64,000 nt of DNA. Origin: Gp6-AA40 sp036407095 (lineage in GTDB: Bacteria; Acidobacteriota; Vicinamibacteria; Vicinamibacterales; UBA2999). Numbering within the stretch: the stretch's first letter is position 1; every line of letters begins with the position of its first letter. This document shows, in pieces, positions 26,425 through 34,630 of this stretch. The DNA is taken from assembly GCA_036407095.1 (NCBI GenBank), contig DASWZV010000009.1, positions 40,767-104,766 of the forward strand. Direction: 5' to 3'. The position numbers were made by a program, and so were the translations under genes. Below the pieces are notes generated by a model. The model saw only the letters and a program-made list of their open reading frames with translations. It made no database searches and was not told where the DNA came from.

Positions 26425-27636
26425 CTATCTCGTCATCGACGTTAATCGGGACCTGACCACGAGCGTCGCGAACAGCGCCGCCAGCACGAGCATGATCGCG
26501 ACCATCAACCCGACTTTGAGAATGACGCGGTTGGTGAGCCCGTCGAGATCGACGAAGGTCTGCTCGCGCAGCCGTTCGAGATCAGCGAGCGTCTGCCTGC
26601 GCAAATCGTCCACCAGCATCAACGTCACGGTTCGCTGGCGATCGACGTCGGCGAGCGCGGCCTTGACCTCGGCATCCACGTCCGTCATCACGACGACACG
26701 CTCGCCTTTCAGATACGCGAGGATTTCCGCCTTCATCTGGTCGATCTCGCTCATCGTCTCGGCACGTTCGGCGCGGAACGTGGCCACGACGAAGCTCGTC
26801 CCCTCGTCGATCGATTCGCGCGAGGCGAGGGCATCGACCCGATCTGTCACTTTCTGGAGGGACGAGAGTGCGGAGACCGCGACGCGCGCTTCCTCCTGCG
26901 CGGCCAGATCGCCGACCAGGAGATCGGCCTGCCACCGTGTCGCCTTCGGCGCGTAGGCGGTGTAGATATCGAGCCTCGTCGCAAGGTCGGCGACGGAGCC
27001 TTCGATGTCACCGACGACGCCGAACACATTTTGATCGTCCGGCCCTGCGAGCTTCGTCAGAAATGGAACAATAGAGGAGCGGGACGACAGTGACACCCCG
27101 CCGATGGGATGTTCGTGCGCCCACATCTCGAGACGCTGCATCATGCGTTCGAAGGCCTCCGGCCGCTCGGCCATGGCCCGCATTTGCTCCGCGATGGCGG
27201 CCCGCGTCCTTCGAGCCCCCTCGAGCGCGACCGGCTGCATTTTCCCGAAGCGATCACGCGCGAGCCCCGTGGCCAGGTAATCCTCGACCTGCGCAGCGAG
27301 CACCACCGTATCCATCGCTGCTGCCAGCGAATTACCTTGAAACAAGGTCTGGTAGTACGTGGGGATCGCCTCCATCTTCCAGCGCAGCGCCTGACGCCGC
27401 ACGTCGGGATCATCAGCTCGAGCCATGATCTCGTCGGCGGTGGTTTCGATGTCGCCCGGAATGGCGATCGCGAGCGTGTTCTCCGCGGCACGCAGATGAC
27501 TCGATGCAATACGAGACTCCGCGACGCGAGCCAGCGACGTCTGCTGTGGCACCTTGGCACAGGTCCCGACGAGCATTGCCGACATGCACAGGAAGCCGGC
27601 GCCTCGAATCGCCCTGCCGCTATGAGGTTTCGGCAT
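26425..27636 (-). CDS. Hypothetical exported or membrane protein, 403 residues
   Basis: Not recognised as a named family. The N-terminus has a basic start and a hydrophobic stretch ending MSAMLVGTCAK, which could be a lipoprotein or cleavable signal. The middle is helical and charged. The C-terminal 130 residues look like a long coiled coil (ERAETMSEIDQMKAEILAYL onward, DVDRQRTVTLMLVDDLRRQT) ending in one membrane helix (VGLMVAIMLVLAALFATLVV). The ATG at 27636 directly follows AGGAGGGAAG; the same frame is open much further upstream but would run antisense-free into the TonB gene region, so that part is not counted. It lies downstream of the TonB receptor on the same strand. Confidence 0.75.
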   Translation of the reverse strand: MPKPHSGRAIRGAGFLCMSAMLVGTCAKVPQQTSLARVAESRIASSHLRAAENTLAIAIPGDIETTADEIMARADDPDVRRQALRWKMEAIPTYYQTLFQGNSLAAAMDTVVLAAQVEDYLATGLARDRFGKMQPVALEGARRTRAAIAEQMRAMAERPEAFERMMQRLEMWAHEHPIGGVSLSSRSSIVPFLTKLAGPDDQNVFGVVGDIEGSVADLATRLDIYTAYAPKATRWQADLLVGDLAAQEEARVAVSALSSLQKVTDRVDALASRESIDEGTSFVVATFRAERAETMSEIDQMKAEILAYLKGERVVVMTDVDAEVKAALADVDRQRTVTLMLVDDLRRQTLADLERLREQTFVDLDGLTNRVILKVGLMVAIMLVLAALFATLVVRSRLTSMTR

Positions 27637-27905
27637 CTTCCCTCCTGGCGCTCCCACGGAGACTTGGGCGCTCCCGCGACATCCGGTGGCGCAGTGTGAA
27701 ATGCCATCCGCTTTCCACGCCCACCGCGGGATTAGCGCTCTGCCGTCCGTGACGTAGAGCACACCAGGTGCCAGAGTAGGCCCCGCCCTCTGCCCACTCA
27801 GATCACGAGGCACGGTGAAGGTGGAGCCAAGGCCCCGAGGCCGTTGCAGATTCTGCGATGTGGAAGATCGACAGCGAATGGCGATGTTCGTCCTGTTTTC
27901 GTGTG

Positions 27906-30188
27906 TCAGAACTCGATCATCAACCCACCTGACGGCACGATCGGCATCAGCGACTCGGTCGTCTCCAGCACACGTCCCGCGCGGTCGACGAAATAGTTCG
28001 CATTGCGCAGGTTGGTGCGATCGAGCACGTTCGCGACATCGACGAACAGCACGAGCCGCCGTCCCCACCAGTTGAACGCGCGATCGGCGCGCACGTCGAG
28101 GCGTGAATAGGGCGGCAGCCGAAGCGTGTTGCGCTCCTGTGTCAGTCCGAAGAACTGCGGACTTCCGTCGATCGACGGCGCCTGGCCCAGCGTGGGCGAA
28201 GGCTCGCCGATGTACCCGACCATCGGATAGTTGGAGCCGTACCGGTACCGTGAGCTGAGGCTCGTACGGTTCGAGAGCCGGTAGCGGCCATAGAGCGACA
28301 ATGTATGCCGCTGATCCGCATCGCCCCAGAAGCTCTCCCCGGTCAGCGTGTCGGTGTACCGCAGGTGGCCGTACGCATATCCGGCCCAGCCCGAGAATCC
28401 GGCCGCCGTGTCGCGCCGCACCACGATCTCGGCGCCACGCGCGTTGCCACGCAGTGCGTTGACCCACGGCGCGGTGAACGAGCGCTGACTGATGGTGCCC
28501 GCCGGCGTGGGATGCGGTTCGGCACCACGCGCCCACAGCACGTCTCGCTCGTGACGTGCATAGAGGTTGACGAGCACGTGCGTCTGGTGACCGAGCGCGT
28601 GCTCGACGCCGGCGTCGACGTGCAGCGCACGTTCCGGCTGCAGGTCATGCCCCCCACCCTGAATACCGAACACGGTATCGAGATCCGCGAACTGACGATA
28701 GATCCCGCTGCCGCCGAGCAGCCGCGTCCGCTCCGACAGACGGAGCTCCGCGTTGATCCACGGGGACGCGGTGGTCGAACCGGTCACACTCCAGTAGTCC
28801 ACGCGCGCACCGGGTGTCACCGTCAGCCGCGATCCGAGAGCGAACCTGCCCTGCCCGTACGCAGAGCCGGCGCCCGCGCGTTCGTCGTAGTCGCTCAACG
28901 TGGCCAGGCTGCTCCTGTCAGGCAGCTTGAACCGGATGGCCCTCCGCCCCGTGAGCCGCTGCGCATCGCCGCCGAATTCGAAGACGAGGCGCGGCGACGG
29001 TGAAAACGAGGCATCGGCCCGCCATCCGAACTCGGTGGACCGCGCGCTGTCGAGCGTGGTGCCGTCCCGATTGTCGTTGTCGTATCGCAGTCCCGTCGAG
29101 AACAGACGCTGCGTGACCGCGAAACGCGTGCTTGGAAGATACCGCCACGACAACGACATCAACCACGAGCGGCTGATCGCTTCGCGAAGCTCGTTGACGC
29201 CGATACGCGGATCGTCGTCACCGAACTTCGCGCGACCGACGAGAACCGTCGCCGACACCTGATGCCGGGCGCTCACGTCGTAGGTCGCCTTGGCCTGCGC
29301 ATCGACGAAGCCGAACGCGAACCCGGCCCCAGGATCGAAGCGCTTGACCAGGTAGTCGAGGTAACTCCGCCGCACGGACAACAACCACGATCCACGTGCC
29401 GCAATCGGCCCTTCACCGAGGAGCTCCGCGCTCGTGCCGCTCAAACCGGCGCGGCCATGAAACCCGTCACGGCTCCCGTCCCGGGTCCCGAGATCGATCT
29501 CGGCGCCCATGTGCCGGCCTGTGCGCTGGGGATAGCTGCCTGGGAACAACGACACGCTGCCGAGCGTGTCGCCGTTGATCATCGCGATCGATCCGCCGTC
29601 GGGAACGCCGTTGACCGAGTGCAGCAGATACCGTGTCGGAACCCCGTCAACGACCATCCCGACGTAGTGGAACGGGTTGCCGCGCACGGCGAATTCGCTG
29701 TAGAAGTCGTCGTTCGCCGTTGCCGACGGCAACGCCTGGATGGCACGCAGCGGATCGTCGAGCACGGCGCTGCGCAGGTTCTCGAGGCCGCGGCCGTAGA
29801 ACGATGTCGCACCAGGCACCGAATCGGATTCGCCCCGCGCCGACGCCGATACGGTGACGCGGTCTGTGTACCTGCCTGCGCCTTCCGAAAGCCGGATGGT
29901 CACCTCCACCGGCGCCTTCGCAACGTCGATGTCGGTCGTGACGAGCGCATACCCGATGAGCGACGCGATGATCGTCCGCCGGCCGGATGGCACCGACAGC
30001 GTGAAGCGGCCGTCGTCGTCCGTCTCGGTGGCGGTCGACTGGTTTTCTGCGTAAATCGTGACGCCTCGAATCGGTTGTTCCGTTCGATCGTCGATGACAA
30101 TGCCCGCAACCGTGCCACCCTGTGCACGCGCCGGACTCGCAACAGACAAAACGACCAACAGCGCACACCAGCACCGCGAGCTTTTCAT
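27906..30188 (-). CDS. TonB-dependent receptor with N-terminal carboxypeptidase-regulatory-like domain
   Basis: A 760-residue outer-membrane receptor. A signal peptide (MKSSRCWCALLVVLSVASPARAQ region) is followed by a CarboxypepD_reg-like Ig fold (GTVAGIVIDDRTEQPIRGVT), a plug domain (residues about 115-230, with ESVPGATSFYGRG-like text and YVGMVVDGVPTRYLLHSVNG) and a beta-barrel with SWRYLPS, YGYGHLRYT-like strands and a C-terminal strand ending in Phe (GGLMIEF). Such receptors import large substrates with TonB energy; the ligand is unknown. The ATG at 30188 is preferred to an upstream in-frame ATG because it starts the signal peptide. A 65-bp piece of this gene is repeated at 26315. Confidence 0.92.
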   Translation of the reverse strand: MKSSRCWCALLVVLSVASPARAQGGTVAGIVIDDRTEQPIRGVTIYAENQSTATETDDDGRFTLSVPSGRRTIIASLIGYALVTTDIDVAKAPVEVTIRLSEGAGRYTDRVTVSASARGESDSVPGATSFYGRGLENLRSAVLDDPLRAIQALPSATANDDFYSEFAVRGNPFHYVGMVVDGVPTRYLLHSVNGVPDGGSIAMINGDTLGSVSLFPGSYPQRTGRHMGAEIDLGTRDGSRDGFHGRAGLSGTSAELLGEGPIAARGSWLLSVRRSYLDYLVKRFDPGAGFAFGFVDAQAKATYDVSARHQVSATVLVGRAKFGDDDPRIGVNELREAISRSWLMSLSWRYLPSTRFAVTQRLFSTGLRYDNDNRDGTTLDSARSTEFGWRADASFSPSPRLVFEFGGDAQRLTGRRAIRFKLPDRSSLATLSDYDERAGAGSAYGQGRFALGSRLTVTPGARVDYWSVTGSTTASPWINAELRLSERTRLLGGSGIYRQFADLDTVFGIQGGGHDLQPERALHVDAGVEHALGHQTHVLVNLYARHERDVLWARGAEPHPTPAGTISQRSFTAPWVNALRGNARGAEIVVRRDTAAGFSGWAGYAYGHLRYTDTLTGESFWGDADQRHTLSLYGRYRLSNRTSLSSRYRYGSNYPMVGYIGEPSPTLGQAPSIDGSPQFFGLTQERNTLRLPPYSRLDVRADRAFNWWGRRLVLFVDVANVLDRTNLRNANYFVDRAGRVLETTESLMPIVPSGGLMIEF
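28539..28603 (-). repeat. Source segment of the 65-bp receptor repeat
   Basis: Internal part of the TonB receptor gene that recurs at 26315-26379 with three mismatches. It encodes part of a barrel strand. Confidence 0.85.
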
Positions 30189-30399
30189 GTTTTCTGGATT
30201 CCTGGGAGGTGAGCCCCTGGACGTCGTGAAAGGTATCACGTCGAATGCCACTGACGAAGTACCGGACGAAACGATGTCCCCCTGATCCCCAGCAGAGTCC
30301 CAGATCGCTCACCTCCATCGATCGATGTGACACCACGAGACGAGGTCCTCGAACTCGATTTCGACCAACCGTTTCGCGGGGCTTTCCGTCAAAGCGGCC

Positions 30400-30570
30400 A
30401 TGACGACGTTCCTCTACGATGTTCGCCATGCGGTCCGGACGCTGCGACGCTATCCAGGCTTCTGAGCCGTCGTTCTGACGCTTGGTCTCGGGATCGGCAT
30501 CAACGCCGCCGCGATCGGTTTGTACGGACTCCTCGCGTTCATGGGGGCGGTGCGCGCTGATTATCGGTAA
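30400..30570 (+). pseudogene. Remnant of an ADOP-type ABC permease
   Basis: Reading from the ATG gives FLYDVRHAVRTLRRYPGF, a TGA at 30463, then AVVLTLGLGIGINAAAIGLY and a stop at 30568. This is the start of an ADOP/MacB-like permease (compare DVKYAVRSILTAPKF with LTLALGTGANTAVF in the intact gene 60 bases downstream) with a nonsense codon. GLYGLLAFMGAVR directly after resembles the late GVYGVQSHS segment, so an internal deletion may have joined the two ends of the gene. Confidence 0.75.
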
Positions 30571-30629
30571 TCGCTGAAGCGCATAGTGAAGGACACCAAC
30601 CCTTTCACGCGCCTGGCGTCGAAGCTGCA

Positions 30630-33032
30630 GTGGACAGCTTGATCCGCGACGTCAAGTACGCCGTGCGCTCCATCCTGACCGCGCCAAAGTTCGCGGCCGT
30701 GGTGCTGCTGACGTTGGCCCTGGGCACCGGCGCGAACACGGCAGTGTTCACCGTTCTCAATGCCGTCGTTCTCAAACCGCTTCCGTACCCAGAACCTGAG
30801 CAGCTCGTTCGTGTGTACCACAGCGTCGGCAACGACAACGCCTACCTGACCGGTCTGGCCGCGATCGACTACAGAGATCGAAGCAGGACGCTCGATATCG
30901 CCGCGACATTCACCTACAGTGTCGCCGGCGTCGACCTCACGAACCGCGGAGAAGCCGAGCGCGTGACGATGCTGCCTGTCGGCGCGGATTATTTTCGCGT
31001 GCTGCGCGCGCGGCCGTTTCTCGGACAGCCGTTCGGGCGCGCCGATGAACGCCCGAACGCCAATGTGGCCGTCGTCAGCGAGCGCGTCTGGCGCAAATAT
31101 CTCGATGCGAGAACCGACGTCATCGGCGAGACCCTGACGCTCAACGGCATCCCGTATCAGATCGCTGCCGTACTTCCTGACGACTTCGAGGATCCGATCG
31201 AATCGGGCGTTGCTGTCTGGACGCCACTCAATCTGCAGCCCGGCGGTCCCAATTCGGCCGACAACTTCTATCTGAGCGTCATCGCGCGCCTGAAGCCGGC
31301 GGTGACGATCGATCAGGCGCAGGCGGAACTCGCGACGCTGGCTGCCGCGATGCAGCCTCCGAATCCACCGACGCGATTGCGATGGTCGGCGCGCGTGGTG
31401 CCGCTGCAGATCGACACCGTGGGCAGCGCGCGAACGATGTTGTGGATGCTGCTCGGCGCCGTCGGGCTGCTGATGGTGATCGCGTGCGTCAACGTCGCCA
31501 GCTTGCTTCTTGCGCGAGGCGCGGAGCGGGAAACCGATCTCGCGGTGCGTGCCGCGCTCGGCTGCTCGACGACGCGACTGGTTCGACAACTGCTGATCGA
31601 AAGCGTCTTGCTGTCGCTCGGCGGCGCGATCGCGGGACTGGTCATCGCCCCACTCGTCACTCGCGTGCTCCTGGCCGCCGCGCCGGCCGCCGTCGCCCAC
31701 GCAAGCGGCGGATCGCTCGAACGCGCCGTCCTCGCATTCAACATTGCTGTCGCGCTCGTCGCCGGCATCGGCTTTGGCGTTGCGCCGGCCGCGCAGGCGG
31801 CCCGGCCGGATCTCGACGGCATGCTGCGCGAATCGGGGCGGGGTGGCGGCGGCAGCCGTCGTCAAACGCGGGCGCGCAGTGCGCTCGTCGTCTGTCAGAT
31901 AGGGCTCGCGCTCGTGCTGCTCGTCGGCGCCGGCCTGCTCCTGCGCACGTTCGAGCGCCTGCAATCGGTCGCGCTCGGCGTGGCACCGTCACGCGTGATG
32001 ACGTTCACTGTGAACTTGCCGCAGGGCCGCTATGGCGACGCTGAGCAGCGCGCGCGATTCCATCGCGATTTTCAGTCGCGGTTGGCGGCGCTGCCTGGCG
32101 TCAAGGCGGTGGGCGCAGTCTCGCGTTTGCCTGTGACCGGCAGCTTCCACAGCTGGGGCGCGCAGCATGCGGATCAGCCAGCCGACTCGCGCTTCACGCC
32201 GGCGCAACAGCGGGTCGTTGAGGGACGGTACTTCGCCGCTGTCGGCATTCCACTGCTGCGCGGTCGTCTGTTTGGCGTTGAAGACGATGCGAAGGCGCCG
32301 CGGCGCGTCGTGGTCAGCGAAGAGCTCGTGCGGCAGATGTTCCCTTCGGAGGATCCAATCGGAAAGCGCCTGCGCGTCGCTGGCGCACAGCCCGAGATCA
32401 TCGGCGTCGTCGGCGACGTCGCACTCGGACCGCGAGCGTTACCACGTCCTTACGTGTATCACTCGCACTCGCAGTTCGCGGCGGATCGCAACTGGTCGCT
32501 CACGCAGGTCGTCGCGCTCGATCGCGATCCGCAACTGTTTCTGAGCGACGCGCGCCGCGAGCTGACGCGGATCGATCGCGGGCTGGTGCTGTACGAACCG
32601 CAGATGCTCGAGAACGTCGTCGCCGGAGGCGTCGCGCAGGAGCAGTTCGCGTTGCTGCTGATCGCGAGCTTCGCGGCGCTCGCGCTCGTGCTTGCGGCGG
32701 TCGGCGTGTACGGCGTCCAGAGCCATTCGGTGAGCCGGCGTCGACGCGAGATGGGCATTCGCCTCGCACTCGGCGCGACGCCGCGATCGGTTCGAACGAT
32801 AATCGTCCGCGACGGCGGACGGCTTGCCGCCGGCGGTATCGCGCTCGGATGCGCCGGCGCCATCGCGGCGACGAGATTCCTGCAATCGCTGTTGTTCGGG
32901 GTCAGCGCGACTGAGCCGATCGTGTTCGCGGGCGCCGCGGCACTGTTGGCGATTATCGCCGTCACGGCGAGCTGGATTCCGGCGCGCGCCGCGACCAAGG
33001 TCGATCCGCTCGACGCGGTGCGTAGTACCTAA
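30630..33032 (+). CDS. ADOP-type ABC transporter permease (MacB-like)
   Basis: An 800-residue inner-membrane permease of the acidobacterial duplicated-orphan-permease type. It contains two FtsX/MacB units. The first transmembrane helix (AAVVLLTLALGTGANTAVF) is followed by a periplasmic MacB_PCD domain, three helices near residues 275-395, a second periplasmic domain and a C-terminal set with LVLAAVGVYGVQSHSVSRRRREMGIRLALGA and a final helix. The ATPase partner is not encoded nearby. Substrates of this family are unknown, with efflux or lipoprotein-linked transport as guesses. The start is GTG. A decayed relative lies just upstream, and no PadR regulator precedes it, although ADOP genes are often paired with one. 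Confidence 0.92.
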   Translation: MDSLIRDVKYAVRSILTAPKFAAVVLLTLALGTGANTAVFTVLNAVVLKPLPYPEPEQLVRVYHSVGNDNAYLTGLAAIDYRDRSRTLDIAATFTYSVAGVDLTNRGEAERVTMLPVGADYFRVLRARPFLGQPFGRADERPNANVAVVSERVWRKYLDARTDVIGETLTLNGIPYQIAAVLPDDFEDPIESGVAVWTPLNLQPGGPNSADNFYLSVIARLKPAVTIDQAQAELATLAAAMQPPNPPTRLRWSARVVPLQIDTVGSARTMLWMLLGAVGLLMVIACVNVASLLLARGAERETDLAVRAALGCSTTRLVRQLLIESVLLSLGGAIAGLVIAPLVTRVLLAAAPAAVAHASGGSLERAVLAFNIAVALVAGIGFGVAPAAQAARPDLDGMLRESGRGGGGSRRQTRARSALVVCQIGLALVLLVGAGLLLRTFERLQSVALGVAPSRVMTFTVNLPQGRYGDAEQRARFHRDFQSRLAALPGVKAVGAVSRLPVTGSFHSWGAQHADQPADSRFTPAQQRVVEGRYFAAVGIPLLRGRLFGVEDDAKAPRRVVVSEELVRQMFPSEDPIGKRLRVAGAQPEIIGVVGDVALGPRALPRPYVYHSHSQFAADRNWSLTQVVALDRDPQLFLSDARRELTRIDRGLVLYEPQMLENVVAGGVAQEQFALLLIASFAALALVLAAVGVYGVQSHSVSRRRREMGIRLALGATPRSVRTIIVRDGGRLAAGGIALGCAGAIAATRFLQSLLFGVSATEPIVFAGAAALLAIIAVTASWIPARAATKVDPLDAVRST

Positions 33033-33121
33033 CGTCCGGCGTTTCGTCTCCGCTCGCCACGTCGATATCCCGAGCAGCCCGAGCGTCTCTTATCCGCGGC
33101 AGACGATCCAGTTGCTGAAAT

Positions 33122-33706
33122 CTAGAGGGCGAGGCTGGTCAGGAACAGGTCAACCTGTCGCTCGAGCTGGGACCTGTCGTAGCCAAGCAATGCCGTGCGA
33201 AACAGTCCCTGAAGATACGTCGCGATGACCTGCGCCACGCCTTCGGCATCGAATTCGGAAGGCAGTTCGCCCGTGTCTTTGGCGGATTTCAAGCGGTCCG
33301 AAAACGCGCCGACAAAGGCCGCCATATCCGTCTGAACGACCTTTCCCAGGTCGCGCTCAGCGAAGACGTCAGACGACACGCTTCTCGCCAGGAGGCAAAC
33401 GCGCGGGGTCCGTGGATCGTCGAGATCGTCGAGCACGGTCCTGAAAAGTCCGCGAACACCCTCCTTCGCGGACGCGGGTGAAAACAATGCCTCAGCACGG
33501 CGGCGGCCCACCGTGTCGTTGTAGCGCTTGAGGCATTCGAGATAGAGCTGATTCTTGCTTTTCAGGGTGTTGTAGAAGGAGCCTTCCCCGATCCCGATTG
33601 CTTTCAACAGGTCGCGCACAGAAGTCCCTGAATAGCCGTTTCTCCAAAAAACTCGGGTGGCCTTGTCGATCGCCTTGTCGTAATCGAATTCCAAAGCTCT
33701 GGCCAT
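33122..33706 (-). CDS. TetR/AcrR family transcriptional regulator
   Basis: A 194-residue repressor. The N-terminal helix-turn-helix reads DKATRVFWRNGYSGTSVRDLLKAIGIGEGSFYNTLKSKNQLYLECL, a standard TetR DNA-binding domain. The C-terminal ligand domain (QVIATYLQGLFRTALLG) resembles the TetR_C group found with AcrR/YxaF-like proteins. The gene is divergent from a peroxiredoxin-like gene. A consensus TATAAT at 33730-33735 on its own strand follows an operator-like half-site, so it probably represses itself and its neighbour. The inducer cannot be predicted. Confidence 0.93.
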   Translation of the reverse strand: MARALEFDYDKAIDKATRVFWRNGYSGTSVRDLLKAIGIGEGSFYNTLKSKNQLYLECLKRYNDTVGRRRAEALFSPASAKEGVRGLFRTVLDDLDDPRTPRVCLLARSVSSDVFAERDLGKVVQTDMAAFVGAFSDRLKSAKDTGELPSEFDAEGVAQVIATYLQGLFRTALLGYDRSQLERQVDLFLTSLAL

Positions 33707-33729
33707 GCGTCAGCGTCCAGCTGAAGCTC

Positions 33730-33735
33730 ATTATA
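33730..33735 (-). promoter_or_regulatory. -10 box of the tetR-type gene
   Basis: TATAAT on the minus strand, 24-29 bases before the ATG. The operator-like motif at 33740-33749 begins four bases upstream, inside the promoter spacer. Confidence 0.65.
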
Positions 33736-33739
33736 GCCG

Positions 33740-33815
33740 TTTTGTAGCAGTCGATAAATAATTGTCTTGACTCTCGTCTCGCGGCGTCACAGTATTTGTA
33801 TCATGTGCTACAAAA
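33740..33815. promoter_or_regulatory. Paired operator-like sites between tetR-type and peroxiredoxin-like genes
   Basis: TTTTGTAGCA (33740-33749) and its exact reverse complement TGCTACAAAA (33806-33815) lie in opposite orientation, one near each divergent start. Each continues into a similar second half (GTCGATAAATA for the first, CATGATACAAATA for the second read on the minus strand). The second copy contains TATTTGTA and TACAAAATA as near-symmetric arms. This is the pattern of two binding sites for one TetR-type dimer. Confidence 0.7.
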
Positions 33816-33831
33816 TACCAGGGAGGGCGCC

Positions 33832-34401
33832 GTGAATACGACTCAACTAACGGGCGCGGTCAATCGTGTGACATTCAAGCCCGGCGATATGGCCCCGGCT
33901 CGAACTCTGGAATCGGTCACCGGCGAGCCGATCAGGCTCCCCGACCCTCAGCGTCTCGTCCATCTGCAATTCCGGCGGTTCGTGGACTGCCCGATCTGCA
34001 ACACCCACATTGCCGAGCTGCGCCGGCGTGCTCGCGAGATCGACGCGGCGGGCATCAAAGAGGTGATTGTCTTTCACTCCTCCGCTCAGTCGATCCGGTC
34101 GTACCAGAGAGATGTTCCATTCGTGCTGGTTGGTGATCCGAAGAAGGCCCTCTACAAAGAATTTGGAGTGGAAACGTCGCTTCGGTTCATGCGACTCGAG
34201 ACCTTGGGGGCTTGGGCGCGCGGGATCGCGCATGGCCATTTTGGCTTGCGATCGTTTCCGGGAGGTCCACTGGGCCTCCCCGGCGACTTTCTGATCGCGC
34301 CGTCCGGACAGATCAGAGCGGTGAAATACGGACTCCATGCCTATGACCAGTGGTCCGTGAATGAGTTGCTCGCGCTTGCCAAGGGCGCAGTGCGGCCGTA
34401 A
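33832..34401 (+). CDS. Peroxiredoxin-like (AhpC/TSA, thioredoxin fold) protein
   Basis: A 189-residue thioredoxin-fold protein of the AhpC/TSA-like group. A leading GDMAPARTLESVTGEPI strand is followed by VHLQFRRFVDCPICNTHIAEL with a CPIC redox centre, then VIVFHSSAQSIRSY and LPGDFLIAPSGQIRAVKYG. The CxxC in place of the usual PxxxTxxC peroxidatic site means it may be a thiol-disulfide or atypical peroxidase enzyme. GTG at 33832 is chosen because GGGAGGG lies four bases before it. It is controlled by the divergent TetR-type gene through the operator-like repeat. There is no signal peptide, so it should be cytosolic. Confidence 0.87.
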   Translation: MNTTQLTGAVNRVTFKPGDMAPARTLESVTGEPIRLPDPQRLVHLQFRRFVDCPICNTHIAELRRRAREIDAAGIKEVIVFHSSAQSIRSYQRDVPFVLVGDPKKALYKEFGVETSLRFMRLETLGAWARGIAHGHFGLRSFPGGPLGLPGDFLIAPSGQIRAVKYGLHAYDQWSVNELLALAKGAVRP

Positions 34402-34630
34402 GAACGGAGGAGAAAAGTAGGGGAAACTCAGGACGCGAGGTGACGACATCACATCACGTCGACTCTGAGACACGCGACAGGGCCATGCAGAATTGCATCC
34501 GCCGGTGCATCGTGTGAAATGCGGCGGGCTGCGCCACTTGCCAGCATTGATCGAAGCGATCGATCCAAGGCACACCGTGAGCCACGCCAGCCTCCTGATC
34601 CTCAGGCACTCGCGCGAAGGATTTTCTGTG

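Noticed and set aside
27637..28536. Long minus-strand reading that extends the 26425-27636 gene upstream by 300 codons
   Set aside because: It runs through the 3' end of the TonB receptor gene in another frame of the same strand. The ATG at 27636 has a strong ribosome site and starts the signal-like segment.
18000..30600. Integrase, tRNA attachment site or IS ends around the TIR island
   Set aside because: None could be found by eye on either strand; the island is called accessory only from broken genes and patchy content.
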